Source: Faeciplasma gallinarum
GTDB lineage: Bacteria; Bacillota; Clostridia; Oscillospirales; Ruminococcaceae
Direction of reading: 5' to 3'
Length of the DNA: 64,000 bases
NCBI GenBank assembly: GCA_018711085.1
Contig: DVIR01000030.1
Span: 1 to 64,000 of the forward strand
Shown: in pieces, positions 43,567 to 52,112 of the stretch
Position numbering within the stretch: position 1 is the stretch's first letter
Layout: each line of letters starts with the position of its first letter
Made by a program: the position numbers and the translations under genes
The notes under the pieces: generated by a model
The model's database searches: none
What the model was told of the DNA's origin: nothing
The model's input: only the letters and a program-made list of their open reading frames with translations

Positions 43567-44452
43567 ATATCTTGTGAACCAGGGGTTTAGGAGCCTGTGG
43601 TTCAACAGAGTAAACACATTTGCTTCGCTGTGCATAGTGGCAATATCGCTTGTGATGGTGGGATTTTCGGTGCTTGTCTCGGCAAACATAACCCGCCTTA
43701 TAGGCTCGGTTGAGAGCCGAAACGAAGTCGTGGTGATAATCCGCGACGGAACCCCCGACAACAACATCACCATACTCGGCACGCAGCTTCAGTCTCTTGA
43801 CAACGTCTCCGAGGTGAGCTTTTACCCCAAGGAGGACGCATGGGTCGAGATGCAGGAGGACATGACCGACGAGGAAAAGTCGCTTTTTGATTACATACAA
43901 AACAACCCGCTCCCCGACTCGTACAGAGTGAGGGTGAGTGACATATCAAAACTCCCGCAGACAGTATCTGCGATGCAGGCGCTCGACTCGGTGGAGTCGG
44001 TAAACGCCCCGAACGATTTTGCAAGCCTTCTGACGAGCATTAAAAACGTCTGCGCCGTGATATTCACCGTTATAACCGCGGCGCTGATAGTGGTTTGCCT
44101 CGTCATCATATCAAACTCGACCCGCTCAAGCGTGTTTGCAAGGCGGCGCGAGATAAACATAATGCGCTATGTCGGCGCGTCGAAGAGCTTTATAAGGATT
44201 CCGTTCTTTGTCGAGGGACTTTCTATAGGTCTTATCGCGGCGGTTGCGGCATTTTTGCTCACGCTCTTCGGATACACCGAGATTTACAACACCCTTACGG
44301 TGTACCTCAGGTCATGGACGCTGTTTGTGTCCGGCGGGCTGATACCGTTTGGAGACATCGCGCTGATAACGGCAGCATGCTACCTTGTATGCGGAATGCT
44401 GATCTCATCCTTCGGAACGGTGCTTGCCACAAGAAAGCACTTAAACGTTTAA
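43547..44452 (+). CDS. ftsX: Cell-division permease-like protein FtsX
   Basis: A 301-residue membrane protein with four helices (about 20-45, 165-195, 220-245, 265-290) and one large extracellular loop between the first two that recruits a hydrolase or its activator. FASLCIVAIS and STRSSVFARRREINIMRYVG are family blocks. AGGAGGAG precedes the ATG inside ftsE. The M23 gene downstream is the likely partner. Confidence 0.95.
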   Translation: MRAGSLKYLVNQGFRSLWFNRVNTFASLCIVAISLVMVGFSVLVSANITRLIGSVESRNEVVVIIRDGTPDNNITILGTQLQSLDNVSEVSFYPKEDAWVEMQEDMTDEEKSLFDYIQNNPLPDSYRVRVSDISKLPQTVSAMQALDSVESVNAPNDFASLLTSIKNVCAVIFTVITAALIVVCLVIISNSTRSSVFARRREINIMRYVGASKSFIRIPFFVEGLSIGLIAAVAAFLLTLFGYTEIYNTLTVYLRSWTLFVSGGLIPFGDIALITAACYLVCGMLISSFGTVLATRKHLNV

Positions 44453-44524
44453 TTCGCAAAACCACGGCAACCGACAATAACCCAAACAGATCACACGTCT
44501 CCGATCAGAAAGGAAAGGCAGCAA

Positions 44525-45820
44525 TTGAACCATATAAAGCGCGGAATAATAGCGGTTACGGCTGTGGCGGTGGCTCTTTCAACCGTCACCTTCTCCGGAC
44601 CGATGCACATCGCGGCGGACTCGACCCAAGAAGAGCTTGAGGACAAGCTTGACAAGATAAGCGAGCAAATGGAAGAGCTTGAGGCGGCAATAGAGGCAGC
44701 CGAGGGCGACATAGACCGCGAGAGAGAAAAGCAGGAGAAAATCGACGAGCAGATAACCGCCACCGAGGAATACATAAGAACCCTCACAGACCTTATCGGC
44801 GACTACAACGACCAGATATCGGAGCTTGAGGACGAAATTTCTCTCAAGGAAGACGACATAACCGCAACCGAGCAGCTTATAGCCGCTCAGGAGCTTGAAA
44901 TAGCGGACAACATATCAATATACGAGGGACAGCTTCGAGCTATGTACGTTTCGGGCGGAAACGATTCGCTGGCATCCGTGCTCTTAGGCTCGAGCGACTT
45001 TTTCGACATGCTCATGAGAATGGAGCTTATAAAGAGAGTTGCCGACTACAACAACGGCGTCATAGACAACCTTCACGAGATACTGCAAAGCTATGAGGAC
45101 AACAAGTTGGAGCTTGAAAACCTCATATCAGACTTAGAGCTTGACATATCGGAAGTCGAGCAAAAGCGCACGGATGTGGAGCTGCTCAAGGCCGACTGGG
45201 ATTCGCAGCTTGCAGACCTGAACGACCTGTACGAGCAGAGCGAAACTCAAATAGAGCTTCTCAGGCAGCAGCAGCAGTCATACGAGGACAACAAGGACGA
45301 GCTTGACGAAGAGGCTGAAGAGATAGAAGAAGAGATTCAAAGGATCATCCGCGAGGCTTCAAGGGAGGAGTACATAGGCGACCTCGAGCCGGGAACATTC
45401 CTTTGGCCGCTCCCGGGATACTATCAGATAACCTCCGGCTACGGCAGCCGCTGGGGAACCACCCACAGAGGAATAGACATATCCGGATCGGGCGTCAGGG
45501 GTGCGGAAATCACCGCGGCCAACTCCGGCGTCGTCATAACGGTCAACAACAGCTGCGCGCATGACTACGGCAAAAAGAGCTCCTGCGGATGCGGCGGCGG
45601 ATTCGGAAACTACTGCATAATCGACCACGGCGGCGGATACGCCACCCTTTATGGGCACGCCGAGGAAATAATAGTTGAAGAGGGACAGCATGTGACCACC
45701 GGCGACGTCATAGGATACGTCGGCTCTACCGGATACTCCACCGGCCCGCATCTTCACTTTGAGGTGCGCGTGGACGGCGAGAGAAAGGATCCCGAGTCCT
45801 TCAACCTGATAAAATACTGA
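44525..45820 (+). CDS. EnvC/PcsB-like peptidoglycan hydrolase with M23 domain
   Basis: A 431-residue exported protein: signal peptide (about 1-30), long coiled coil (about 33-265) and a C-terminal LytM/M23 metallopeptidase domain (about 330-425). The zinc ligands are all present: His in THRGIDI with its aspartate, and the HLHF pair after STGPH, so the domain should be active rather than a dead activator. A segment CGCGGGFGNYC is inserted in the domain. The start is TTG 44525 after AAAGGAAAGG. Position after ftsX fits control by FtsEX during division. Confidence 0.92.
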   Translation: MNHIKRGIIAVTAVAVALSTVTFSGPMHIAADSTQEELEDKLDKISEQMEELEAAIEAAEGDIDREREKQEKIDEQITATEEYIRTLTDLIGDYNDQISELEDEISLKEDDITATEQLIAAQELEIADNISIYEGQLRAMYVSGGNDSLASVLLGSSDFFDMLMRMELIKRVADYNNGVIDNLHEILQSYEDNKLELENLISDLELDISEVEQKRTDVELLKADWDSQLADLNDLYEQSETQIELLRQQQQSYEDNKDELDEEAEEIEEEIQRIIREASREEYIGDLEPGTFLWPLPGYYQITSGYGSRWGTTHRGIDISGSGVRGAEITAANSGVVITVNNSCAHDYGKKSSCGCGGGFGNYCIIDHGGGYATLYGHAEEIIVEEGQHVTTGDVIGYVGSTGYSTGPHLHFEVRVDGERKDPESFNLIKY

Positions 45821-45856
45821 TTCACTATACGACTAAAGCCGAAAGGAAGATAAGCT

Positions 45857-47083
45857 ACGAACAAAAAAATATCTCTCGGACTTACTATTTCCCTGATGGC
45901 TATTGCGGCGGCTATAACATTCATAATTTCAACAAGCTACTCCATGAGCCTGTACGACGACCTTGTGGCGGACGTTCAGCAGCGCGCGGAGATGTATACA
46001 AAGCTTGAGCAGATAGACACCTATGTCCGCGCATACTATGACGGCTCGATCAACGAGGACGAGCTGATAGAGTCGCTTGCGAACGCCTATATATCGGTTT
46101 TGGGAAACGCAGAGGCAAAATATTACGATGAATCGGAGTACACCCTCTATAAAGAGCACCTCAGCGGCACTCACCTCGGAATAGGCATATATGCCGAGGA
46201 GGTCGGAGGGTACCCATGCATCACCGACGTGATTGCAAACAGCCCCGCCGCAAATGCGGGAATAAACATCGGCGAGAGCATAGTCGCCATAAACGGCACA
46301 AGCGTCTTAGAGCTTGGCTATGACAACGCATACGCCATGTTAAGAGCCGAATCCGGCACGCCCCTGACGCTCACTCTTCGCAGGGACGGCGTGGACAGAA
46401 CAGTTTCCCTTTCTACAGTCCAGATGACAGTCGCCTCGGTTCGCGCAGAGACCTACGGCGACCCCGATACATACGGAATTTTCGGATACATACAGGTGTA
46501 TGAGTTTTCCGAAAAGACCTACCAGCAGTTTATGGCTGCATACTCGATGCTTCGCTCCTCAAACGTGAGCGGAATAATAATTGATCTGCGAAACAATGCC
46601 GGAATGATTTTTGAGCCGGTGTTTAACCTGCTTAACGTGCTGCTGCCCGAAGATGCTATACCATATGTTGAAACAGAACTCACAGGACAGATAACTCAAG
46701 CGGACGCGGCCGACGGCGGTCAAGCGCCGCAGGTGCCCATGGCGGTGCTTGTAAACTCAAGAACTTCAGGACCTGCGGAGCTGTTTGCGGCATCGCTTAA
46801 AGATAACTTGGGCGCATCTGTTGTAGGCAGCTCCTCCGCAGGAAAAGCTCAGCTCCCCGAAATATTCGACTTGTACGACAGCACGGCGATAAGCCTGCCT
46901 GTTGCGACGGTTTCCGGCCCGACAACGGCGTTTGCCGACACGGGAATAAAGCCCGATTACGAAGTCGTGATGGCCGCCGACACCGCTCAAGACCTGAAAA
47001 CGCTTGACGCGGACACCGATCTTTGCATAAAAAAAGCGCTGGAGGTCTTGTACCAACTCGCGCCGAGAGCAGATCAACAGTAA
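45857..47083 (+). CDS. S41 (tail-specific protease)-like protein, apparent ACG start, nucleophile missing
   Basis: A 409-residue protein: signal anchor, N-terminal helices, PDZ domain (about 95-185, GIYAEEVGG...INIGESIVAING) and S41 domain. The normal nucleophile motif SASASE reads TSGPAE (Gly codon 46769-46771), and the GKGSVQ lysine/glutamine pair reads GKAQLP, so Ser and Gln are lost while Lys remains. GAAAGGAAG (45841-45849) is ideally placed for ACG 45857, giving (M)NKKISLGLTISLMA; a stop lies two codons upstream. The only in-frame ATG (45896) lacks a ribosome binding site and truncates the anchor. It is last in the ftsEX operon. Confidence 0.75.
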   Translation, partial: TNKKISLGLTISLMAIAAAITFIISTSYSMSLYDDLVADVQQRAEMYTKLEQIDTYVRAYYDGSINEDELIESLANAYISVLGNAEAKYYDESEYTLYKEHLSGTHLGIGIYAEEVGGYPCITDVIANSPAANAGINIGESIVAINGTSVLELGYDNAYAMLRAESGTPLTLTLRRDGVDRTVSLSTVQMTVASVRAETYGDPDTYGIFGYIQVYEFSEKTYQQFMAAYSMLRSSNVSGIIIDLRNNAGMIFEPVFNLLNVLLPEDAIPYVETELTGQITQADAADGGQAPQVPMAVLVNSRTSGPAELFAASLKDNLGASVVGSSSAGKAQLPEIFDLYDSTAISLPVATVSGPTTAFADTGIKPDYEVVMAADTAQDLKTLDADTDLCIKKALEVLYQLAPRADQQ

Positions 47084-47117
47084 ACCTGCCTTACAGTCAT
47101 ACATTTTATATACCTTT

Positions 47118-47160
47118 GGAAATAGCTGCGTGCGAAGTAATTCGCTGCGCAGCTATTTCC
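47118..47160. terminator. Long hairpin ending the ftsEX operon
   Basis: GGAAATAGCTGCG pairs perfectly with CGCAGCTATTTCC (13 bp), with an inner GCGAA/TTCGC stem. It lies between convergent transcription units. Confidence 0.75.
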
Positions 47161-47187
47161 CTTGTATAGACATATAAAATTGCGTGC

Positions 47188-47823
47188 TTATTTGGGCAAA
47201 GAAAAGTTCCAAAGCCTTTGGCGGTCGCGCTCCGAGGCGTAGGCTATGCCAACCCGAGGTCTGCACACCACGCCCGAAATGTTTGAGACCATGCCTTGCA
47301 TGCCGCCCTGCGGGCCGTCCGTCAAGGCGCTGTGCACGCTTGGGCTGCCCGACAAACTGTCCTGCAAACTATCCGGCATACTGCCCGTCAAGCTGCCGTG
47401 CGGGTTGCCGTATTCCACCCACAGCCTGTCCGACACGCACAGATCCTCGCCGTTTAGCTCGCAGGTCACCGAAAGCGCCTTGGTGAGCTTACCCGGGCCG
47501 TCATAACCGCCCGCAGACCTTATCAGCACGCCCTCGGGATGCCCGCTTGCTCCGGTCACGACGTTTAACAGGCTGTGTATGCCGTAGCAGAGGTACACGT
47601 ATGCCTCGCCGCCCTCGTGGTAAAGCGTTTGTGTGCGCTTTGTCCTGCCGCGGCAGGCATGACACGCGGTGTCCTCCTCGCCAAAGTAGCACTCCGTCTC
47701 CGATATCTCAAGCCTTATCACGCCGCTCGGCGTCCTTCGGCATATGTACGCGCCTAAAATCAGGGGCGCCACCTCCCATGCCGGCTTTAAAAACAGCTCT
47801 TTTCCTATTCTTTCGCCGCTCAT
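47188..47823 (-). CDS. DNA-3-methyladenine (alkylpurine) glycosylase, AAG/MPG type
   Basis: A 211-residue base-excision glycosylase that removes alkylated purines. The fold blocks EISETECYFGEEDTACHA (with the general-base glutamate), YVYLCYGIHSLLNVV and DGPGKLTKAL are intact. A low-complexity insertion rich in Ser, Gly, Asp and Met (about residues 145-190) precedes the final CRPRVGIAY.S.RDRLWNF-like block, making the protein a little longer than usual. The start overlaps the Nudix gene stop by four bases, in an operon with lexA. Confidence 0.93.
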   Translation of the reverse strand: MSGERIGKELFLKPAWEVAPLILGAYICRRTPSGVIRLEISETECYFGEEDTACHACRGRTKRTQTLYHEGGEAYVYLCYGIHSLLNVVTGASGHPEGVLIRSAGGYDGPGKLTKALSVTCELNGEDLCVSDRLWVEYGNPHGSLTGSMPDSLQDSLSGSPSVHSALTDGPQGGMQGMVSNISGVVCRPRVGIAYASERDRQRLWNFSLPK

Positions 47824-48404
47824 ACGCCCTTGCTGCGCATGGCATGCGCCTTTAAAATGGCTATCTGCGTCTTGGAGTCGGGGATTTCGTCGTTTAAAAC
47901 CATCCTCACGGCCTCATCAAAGGGTATTGCGACGACGTCTACAAACTCGTCCGCATCAAGGCTTTGCCCGCCAAAGCTAAGCCCCTGCGCCATGTACATG
48001 TATATCACTTCGGTGTCGTATGCCACGGTGGGGTAGAGCTTGCCTAAATATGTGACGCTTTGAGCCTTGGCGCCCACTTCCTCTTTAAGCTCCCTCACGC
48101 CGCATGCATACGGATCCTCGCCTTTTTCGCGCTTTCCCGCCGGTATCTCAAGCAAAACGCTTGAAAACGGGTACCGAAACTGCCTGACAAAAAGTATCTC
48201 GTCCTTGTCGTTTATGGGGAGTATGCATACTCCGCCGCTGTGCTCTACGACCTCCCTGAAAGCCTTTTCGCCGTTTTCAAGCAGGACGGTGTCCCGCTTC
48301 AGGCTGAGGATTTTTCCTTCATATATGCGGCTGCTCTCAAGCGTCTTTTCCGCAAGATGCTCAGCTCTTTGCACGGTTTCGCTGTCTTTTGATGTATAAT
48401 TCAT
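47820..48404 (-). CDS. Nudix hydrolase, ADP-ribose pyrophosphatase-like
   Basis: A 194-residue Nudix protein. The Nudix box fits GX5EX7REUXEEXGU exactly: G..E with RELKEEVG near residues 90-112. Overall sequence (LFVRQFRYPFSSVLLEIPAG) matches the NudF ADP-ribose pyrophosphatase group, which clears free ADP-ribose and related nucleotides. It lies 44 bases after lexA and overlaps the glycosylase gene. Confidence 0.92.
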   Translation of the reverse strand: MNYTSKDSETVQRAEHLAEKTLESSRIYEGKILSLKRDTVLLENGEKAFREVVEHSGGVCILPINDKDEILFVRQFRYPFSSVLLEIPAGKREKGEDPYACGVRELKEEVGAKAQSVTYLGKLYPTVAYDTEVIYMYMAQGLSFGGQSLDADEFVDVVAIPFDEAVRMVLNDEIPDSKTQIAILKAHAMRSKGV

Positions 48405-48448
48405 TTTGTCTGTCCCTCGATTCTTGCTGTTTTACTGTCTCTGCTGAC

Positions 48449-49039
48449 TCACAGGTATCTTATCACCGCTACGACCCTGCCCAAAACCGACACGTTTTTA
48501 GATATTATCGGCTCCATGGCGTCGTTTTCCGGCTGAAGTCTCACATATCCCTTTTCGCGGTAAAACCTTTTCACCGTGGCGTCGCTCCCGTCAACAAGCG
48601 CCACTATTATCTCGCCGTTTTTTGCCGTACGGCACTGCTCCGCAATCACCGTGTCGCCGTCGAGTATGGCGGCGTTTACCATCGAATCTCCGCGCACCTT
48701 CAGCGCAAAGAGCTGCCCACGGTATCTTCTTTCGGGGTTGAAGTTTACGTACCCCTCTATATACTCTATCGCCGTTATGGGCTGTCCGGCAGCAACCGTA
48801 CCCACAACCGGCACAAGCTCGTTTCTGCGCGTCCCCGCAAGGCTTATGGCGCGGTTTAGGTTGTCGCCGCGCTTTTCTATCAGCCCGTCGCGAACAAGGC
48901 GGTTGAGGCTCGCGTGGGCGGTTGATGTGGACTTTATCCCAAGCGCCCGACATATCTCGCGCACAGTCGGCGCGCACCCCTCTTCAAGCCTTTGGCGGAG
49001 GTATTCATATACCGCTCTGTCTCGCTCCTGAGTAGTCAT
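48449..49039 (-). CDS. lexA: SOS repressor LexA
   Basis: A 196-residue repressor. The winged helix (PTVREICRALGIKSTSTAHA) binds SOS boxes; the cleavage site is Ala84-Gly85 and the catalytic dyad Ser119 and Lys157, all at standard positions. RecA-ssDNA triggers self-cleavage. The ATG overlaps the murC stop as ATGA, so lexA has no promoter of its own here and is coupled to murC; an SOS-like box lies before murC at 50469-50482. Confidence 0.97.
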   Translation of the reverse strand: MTTQERDRAVYEYLRQRLEEGCAPTVREICRALGIKSTSTAHASLNRLVRDGLIEKRGDNLNRAISLAGTRRNELVPVVGTVAAGQPITAIEYIEGYVNFNPERRYRGQLFALKVRGDSMVNAAILDGDTVIAEQCRTAKNGEIIVALVDGSDATVKRFYREKGYVRLQPENDAMEPIISKNVSVLGRVVAVIRYL

Positions 49040-50433
49040 ACGCCGCCCTGCCTTTGCTCAAGCCTTGCGGCAAGGCGTTTTGCAACCTTGTATATGTCGC
49101 CGCATCCGAGTGTTATGACAAGGTCGCCCTCCCGCACGTTTTCTTCGAGGTAGCTCACGCATTCGTCAAAGCTCGGCGTGAGGGTGCAGCCGGGGATCTT
49201 CGCCGCAAGGTCGCTTGAATGTATGCCGTAGGTGTTTTTCTCCCTCGAGCCCATTATCTCGGTCAGAACGACTTTGTCGGCGTGGGAAAGGGCTTTTGCA
49301 AAGTCGTCAAGGAGCATTGCCGTTCTTGAGTAGGTGAAGGGCTGGTGAACCGCCACTATCCTCTTAAACCCAAGCCCTGCGGCGGATTTCAGCGTGGCGG
49401 CTATCTCGGCGGGGTGGTGCGCATAGTCGTCCACTATCGTGACGCCGCCCACCTGCGCTATCTTTTCAAAGCGCCTTATCGCTCCCGCAAAGTCTTTAAG
49501 CCCCGCGGCTATTTTCTCCGCGCTCACGCCGCAATAGTCTGCGGCGGCAGCGGCGGCAGTCGCGTTTATCACGTTGTGCATGCCGGGGACGTGTATTTCG
49601 GCTGTTGTGAAGAGCTTGCCGCGGCGGTATATCTCAAACTGAGTCACAAGCCCCTTCACGCCCTTCACGACGGGGTAAAAGTCGCTTTGCTCCGCCCATC
49701 CGAAGCTCACCTTGTCCTTCTTTAAATGCGTTCTTGCAACTACTTCGGCGGTGTTCTTGTCGTCGCGGTTGTATATTATGCACTTTGAGGCGTTGTTTGC
49801 AAACTTCTCGAAGGAGCGCTTGAGATTGTCAAGCGTCTTAAAGTAGTCGAGGTGATCCTCGTCTATATTGAGTATCACGGCTATGTCGGGGTAGAGCTTT
49901 AAGAACGTGTCCACAAACTCGCAGGACTCGCATACGAGTATGTCGCTTGAGCCGAACCTGCCGGAGCCGTTTATCGACTTCATCTTTCCGCCCAAAACGC
50001 AGCTCACATCCACCCCCGCGTCCAAAAAAATCTGGGTGAGCATGCAGGATGTTGTGGTCTTGCCGTGGGTGCCGCTTATGCAGACAGCCCGATCGTACCA
50101 GCTCGTCACCAGCCCCAAAAGCTCCGAGCGCTCCAAAACCGGCGCGCCTGACGCCTTTGCGGCTATCAGCTCGGGGTTGTCGCTCATGATTGCGGCGGTG
50201 TGGACTATAAGGTCCGCGCCCTCGATGTTTTCAGCCCTTTGACCTGAGTACACCGGTATGCCGAGCGCCCTCACCGCGTCAAGGGTTTCAGTCTCGTTGT
50301 TGTCCGAGCCGGTCAGGCAGTAGCCCAGGCCGTGGAGTATCTGCGCCAGGGGATACATTCCGCTGCCACCTATGCCGATAAAGTGTATGTGTTTTTTGCC
50401 GTTTAGTATGTTTTTTTGCTTTGAGTTGTCCAT
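49036..50433 (-). CDS. murC: UDP-N-acetylmuramate-L-alanine ligase MurC
   Basis: A 465-residue cytoplasmic ligase that adds L-Ala to UDP-MurNAc. HFIGIGGSGMYPLA at the N-terminus, the ATP loop GTHGKTTTSCML, the central NIDEDHLDYF and VDDYAHHPAEI motifs are intact. I use ATG 50433 after GGAAGGGA; an in-frame ATG at 50475 lies within the SOS-like box and adds 14 residues. It heads the murC-lexA-Nudix-glycosylase operon. Confidence 0.96.
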   Translation of the reverse strand: MDNSKQKNILNGKKHIHFIGIGGSGMYPLAQILHGLGYCLTGSDNNETETLDAVRALGIPVYSGQRAENIEGADLIVHTAAIMSDNPELIAAKASGAPVLERSELLGLVTSWYDRAVCISGTHGKTTTSCMLTQIFLDAGVDVSCVLGGKMKSINGSGRFGSSDILVCESCEFVDTFLKLYPDIAVILNIDEDHLDYFKTLDNLKRSFEKFANNASKCIIYNRDDKNTAEVVARTHLKKDKVSFGWAEQSDFYPVVKGVKGLVTQFEIYRRGKLFTTAEIHVPGMHNVINATAAAAAADYCGVSAEKIAAGLKDFAGAIRRFEKIAQVGGVTIVDDYAHHPAEIAATLKSAAGLGFKRIVAVHQPFTYSRTAMLLDDFAKALSHADKVVLTEIMGSREKNTYGIHSSDLAAKIPGCTLTPSFDECVSYLEENVREGDLVITLGCGDIYKVAKRLAARLEQRQGGV

Positions 50434-50468
50434 GTAAGCCGTCCCTTCCTGCGTTTCATGCACAAATG

Positions 50469-50482
50469 CGAACATACGTCCG
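50469..50482. promoter_or_regulatory. SOS-box-like site upstream of murC-lexA
   Basis: CGAACATACGTCCG matches the Gram-positive LexA consensus CGAACRNRYGTTYC at 12 of 14 positions. It lies 36 bases before the murC start and just past a possible -10 (TATACT, 50505-50500 on the minus strand), a usual operator position. Confidence 0.45.
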
Positions 50483-50595
50483 CGAATCTTCTTAAAAACA
50501 GTATATTATAAACTTTTGCGAAAATAAACCCCTGTGAATAAATTTTCTTTGCCGCGCCAAAAATATCTGCATAAATATAGAAAGGACAAAATCAT

Positions 50596-50910
50596 ATGAC
50601 CATTACAGGCATCAAGGTGCGAAAGCTCCTCCCCGAGGGAAGGCTCAAGGGCGTGGTGAGCGTTACGTTTGACAACGAGTTTGCCGTTCACGACATAAAG
50701 GTGGTGGAGGGGAGCAGCAGGCTGTTTGTAGCCATGCCGTCGAGGCGTGACGAGCACGGCGCATTCAAGGACATAGTTCACCCGATAACTCCAAAAATGC
50801 GCGAGGAGCTTGAGGAGTGCGTGCTGAGCGCATACCGCGAGGCGCTTTTGCACGTGCAGGACGAGGAGAACCGTCAAGCCCCTCAGCAAAACGCGCAAAT
50901 GCACGCTTAG
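50596..50910 (+). CDS. spoVG: Septation/sporulation regulator SpoVG
   Basis: A 104-residue SpoVG protein: DIKVVEGSSRLFVAMPSRR and FKDIVHPI are diagnostic. SpoVG binds nucleic acids and affects sporulation septation, capsule and virulence genes in Firmicutes. AAAGGAC precedes the ATG. It is divergent from murC. The C-terminus carries an extra Gln/Asn/His-rich tail. Confidence 0.95.
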   Translation: MTITGIKVRKLLPEGRLKGVVSVTFDNEFAVHDIKVVEGSSRLFVAMPSRRDEHGAFKDIVHPITPKMREELEECVLSAYREALLHVQDEENRQAPQQNAQMHA

Positions 50911-51025
50911 CGGGTGTGCAAAAGGCAGTGCACAAAGCGCAAAACCCCGCTTGGCTTTTTGGCGCTGCGGGGCTGCTTGCGGTGATGCATGCCGAACGCA
51001 AAGCTCTGCGCATGTAAAATGTGCG

Positions 51026-51107
51026 GCGCAGGTGCAGAGCGAAACTGGTGCAGTGCGGCGCAGGTGCGGCGTGAAACTGGTGCAGAGCAGCGCAGGCACA
51101 GTGCGGC
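51026..51107. repeat. 32-bp tandem repeat, about 2.5 units
   Basis: Units at 51026-51057 and 51058-51089 share GCGCAGGTGC and GAAACTGGTGCAG; a partial third unit follows. The repeat lies in the 320-base region after spoVG, which holds no gene and ends in a terminator. Confidence 0.7.
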
Positions 51108-51158
51108 AGGCTACACATCCATACACAAGCATGCGCCCGGCATAAAAATAACCCATAA

Positions 51159-51196
51159 AAACAAAGCGCCGGTCTTGGTTTGACCGGCGTTTTTGT
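51159..51196. terminator. Bidirectional intrinsic terminator after spoVG
   Basis: CGCCGGTC pairs with GACCGGCG across a 7-base loop, flanked by AAAACAAAG and TTTTTGT. Confidence 0.8.
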
Positions 51197-51231
51197 CAGC
51201 TTGTCTATGGCGCCGCGGTTGTGCGGCGGCG

Positions 51232-51645
51232 TCATGCATGCTGTGCGATGATTGTTCGCGCTTTTGCCACAATGCTTTTGTCGTTTTCATAGGACAACAC
51301 CGACTGCGCTCTGTCTATCTCCACCCACTTGATATCTGCGATTTCCTCTCGCTGGGGGATATAGTCGGAGTTTTTCGCCTTGGCGAGGAAGTACACCACT
51401 ATCTTTTGCGTGCCCTTCTTGGGACAGTAGGAGACTATCTCCCGAAACGTCGAATCTATTATGACGTCTATGCCCGTCTCCTCCTTTATCTCCCTTAAAG
51501 CCGTCTCAACCTCGGTTTCGCCCGACTCGACATGCCCCTTGGGAAATGACCAGTGCCCGCTGTTTACATGCTTTATCAGCAGTATCTCGGTATTGCCATG
51601 AAACTTGCGGTAGACAATCGCCCCGCATGACTTTTCATGGAGCAT
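51232..51645 (-). CDS. Nudix hydrolase, diadenosine-tetraphosphatase-like
   Basis: A 137-residue Nudix enzyme with an intact box (GHVESGETEVETALREIKEETG). SCGAIVYR, HWSFPKGHVE and the pattern as a whole fit the asymmetric Ap4A pyrophosphatase/MutT-like subgroup, which hydrolyses nucleoside polyphosphates. The exact substrate is uncertain. It is monocistronic, convergent with spoVG. Confidence 0.9.
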   Translation of the reverse strand: MLHEKSCGAIVYRKFHGNTEILLIKHVNSGHWSFPKGHVESGETEVETALREIKEETGIDVIIDSTFREIVSYCPKKGTQKIVVYFLAKAKNSDYIPQREEIADIKWVEIDRAQSVLSYENDKSIVAKARTIIAQHA

Positions 51646-51802
51646 TTTTTAATCCCTTCTGCGCCCGCATATGCATAGCTGCTTTTTACATTCTGCCGGC
51701 GCGATGTTGTAAAATCAAAATAATTATATCACATTACATCCCGGGTTGCAACCTGAAAAAACCTTTCCTCATGCAAATCGCCGCCGCATGAATGCGCATA
51801 AA

Positions 51803-51844
51803 GTTTTCCCCCACACTACCGGTCAGGGTAACGTGGGGGAAAAC
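51803..51844 (-). terminator. Perfect 12-bp hairpin downstream of acpP
   Basis: GTTTTCCCCCAC pairs with GTGGGGGAAAAC across an 18-base loop. The U-rich part is inside the stem and only CTTTATG follows on the minus strand, so termination is likely but not certain. Confidence 0.5.
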
Positions 51845-51965
51845 ATATAGACTTGACAAGATTGTTCCGGCAAAATTAAATGATTTGCGGTGCAGAGCAC
51901 AGCTTGTACGCCGGCATCTGTAATTCAGCACCACATACAGCTCACATCGCAGATGTGTGCATATC

Positions 51966-52078
51966 GCAGATGTGTTGCACACCAACCGGATGTGCTGCAC
52001 ACCTGCGGATGTGCTGTACACCAACCGGATGTGCTGTACCTGCGGATGTGTTGTACACCAACCGGATGTGCTGCGCCT
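51966..52078. repeat. 37-39-bp tandem repeat, three units, between acpP and the Nudix gene
   Basis: Units at 51966-52004, 52005-52041 and 52042-52078 share GATGTG.TG.ACACCAACCGG and end in a second GATGTGCTG. A partial unit precedes at about 51949. Each unit itself contains two related half-units. The rest of 51646-52112 has no gene. Confidence 0.8.
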
Positions 52079-52112
52079 GCGGACGCATTACTCTCAGAAT
52101 ATGCGGCGGGTT

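Noticed and set aside
51966..52078. Possible CRISPR array
   Set aside because: The units are contiguous with no unique spacers and no cas genes are nearby; it is a tandem repeat.
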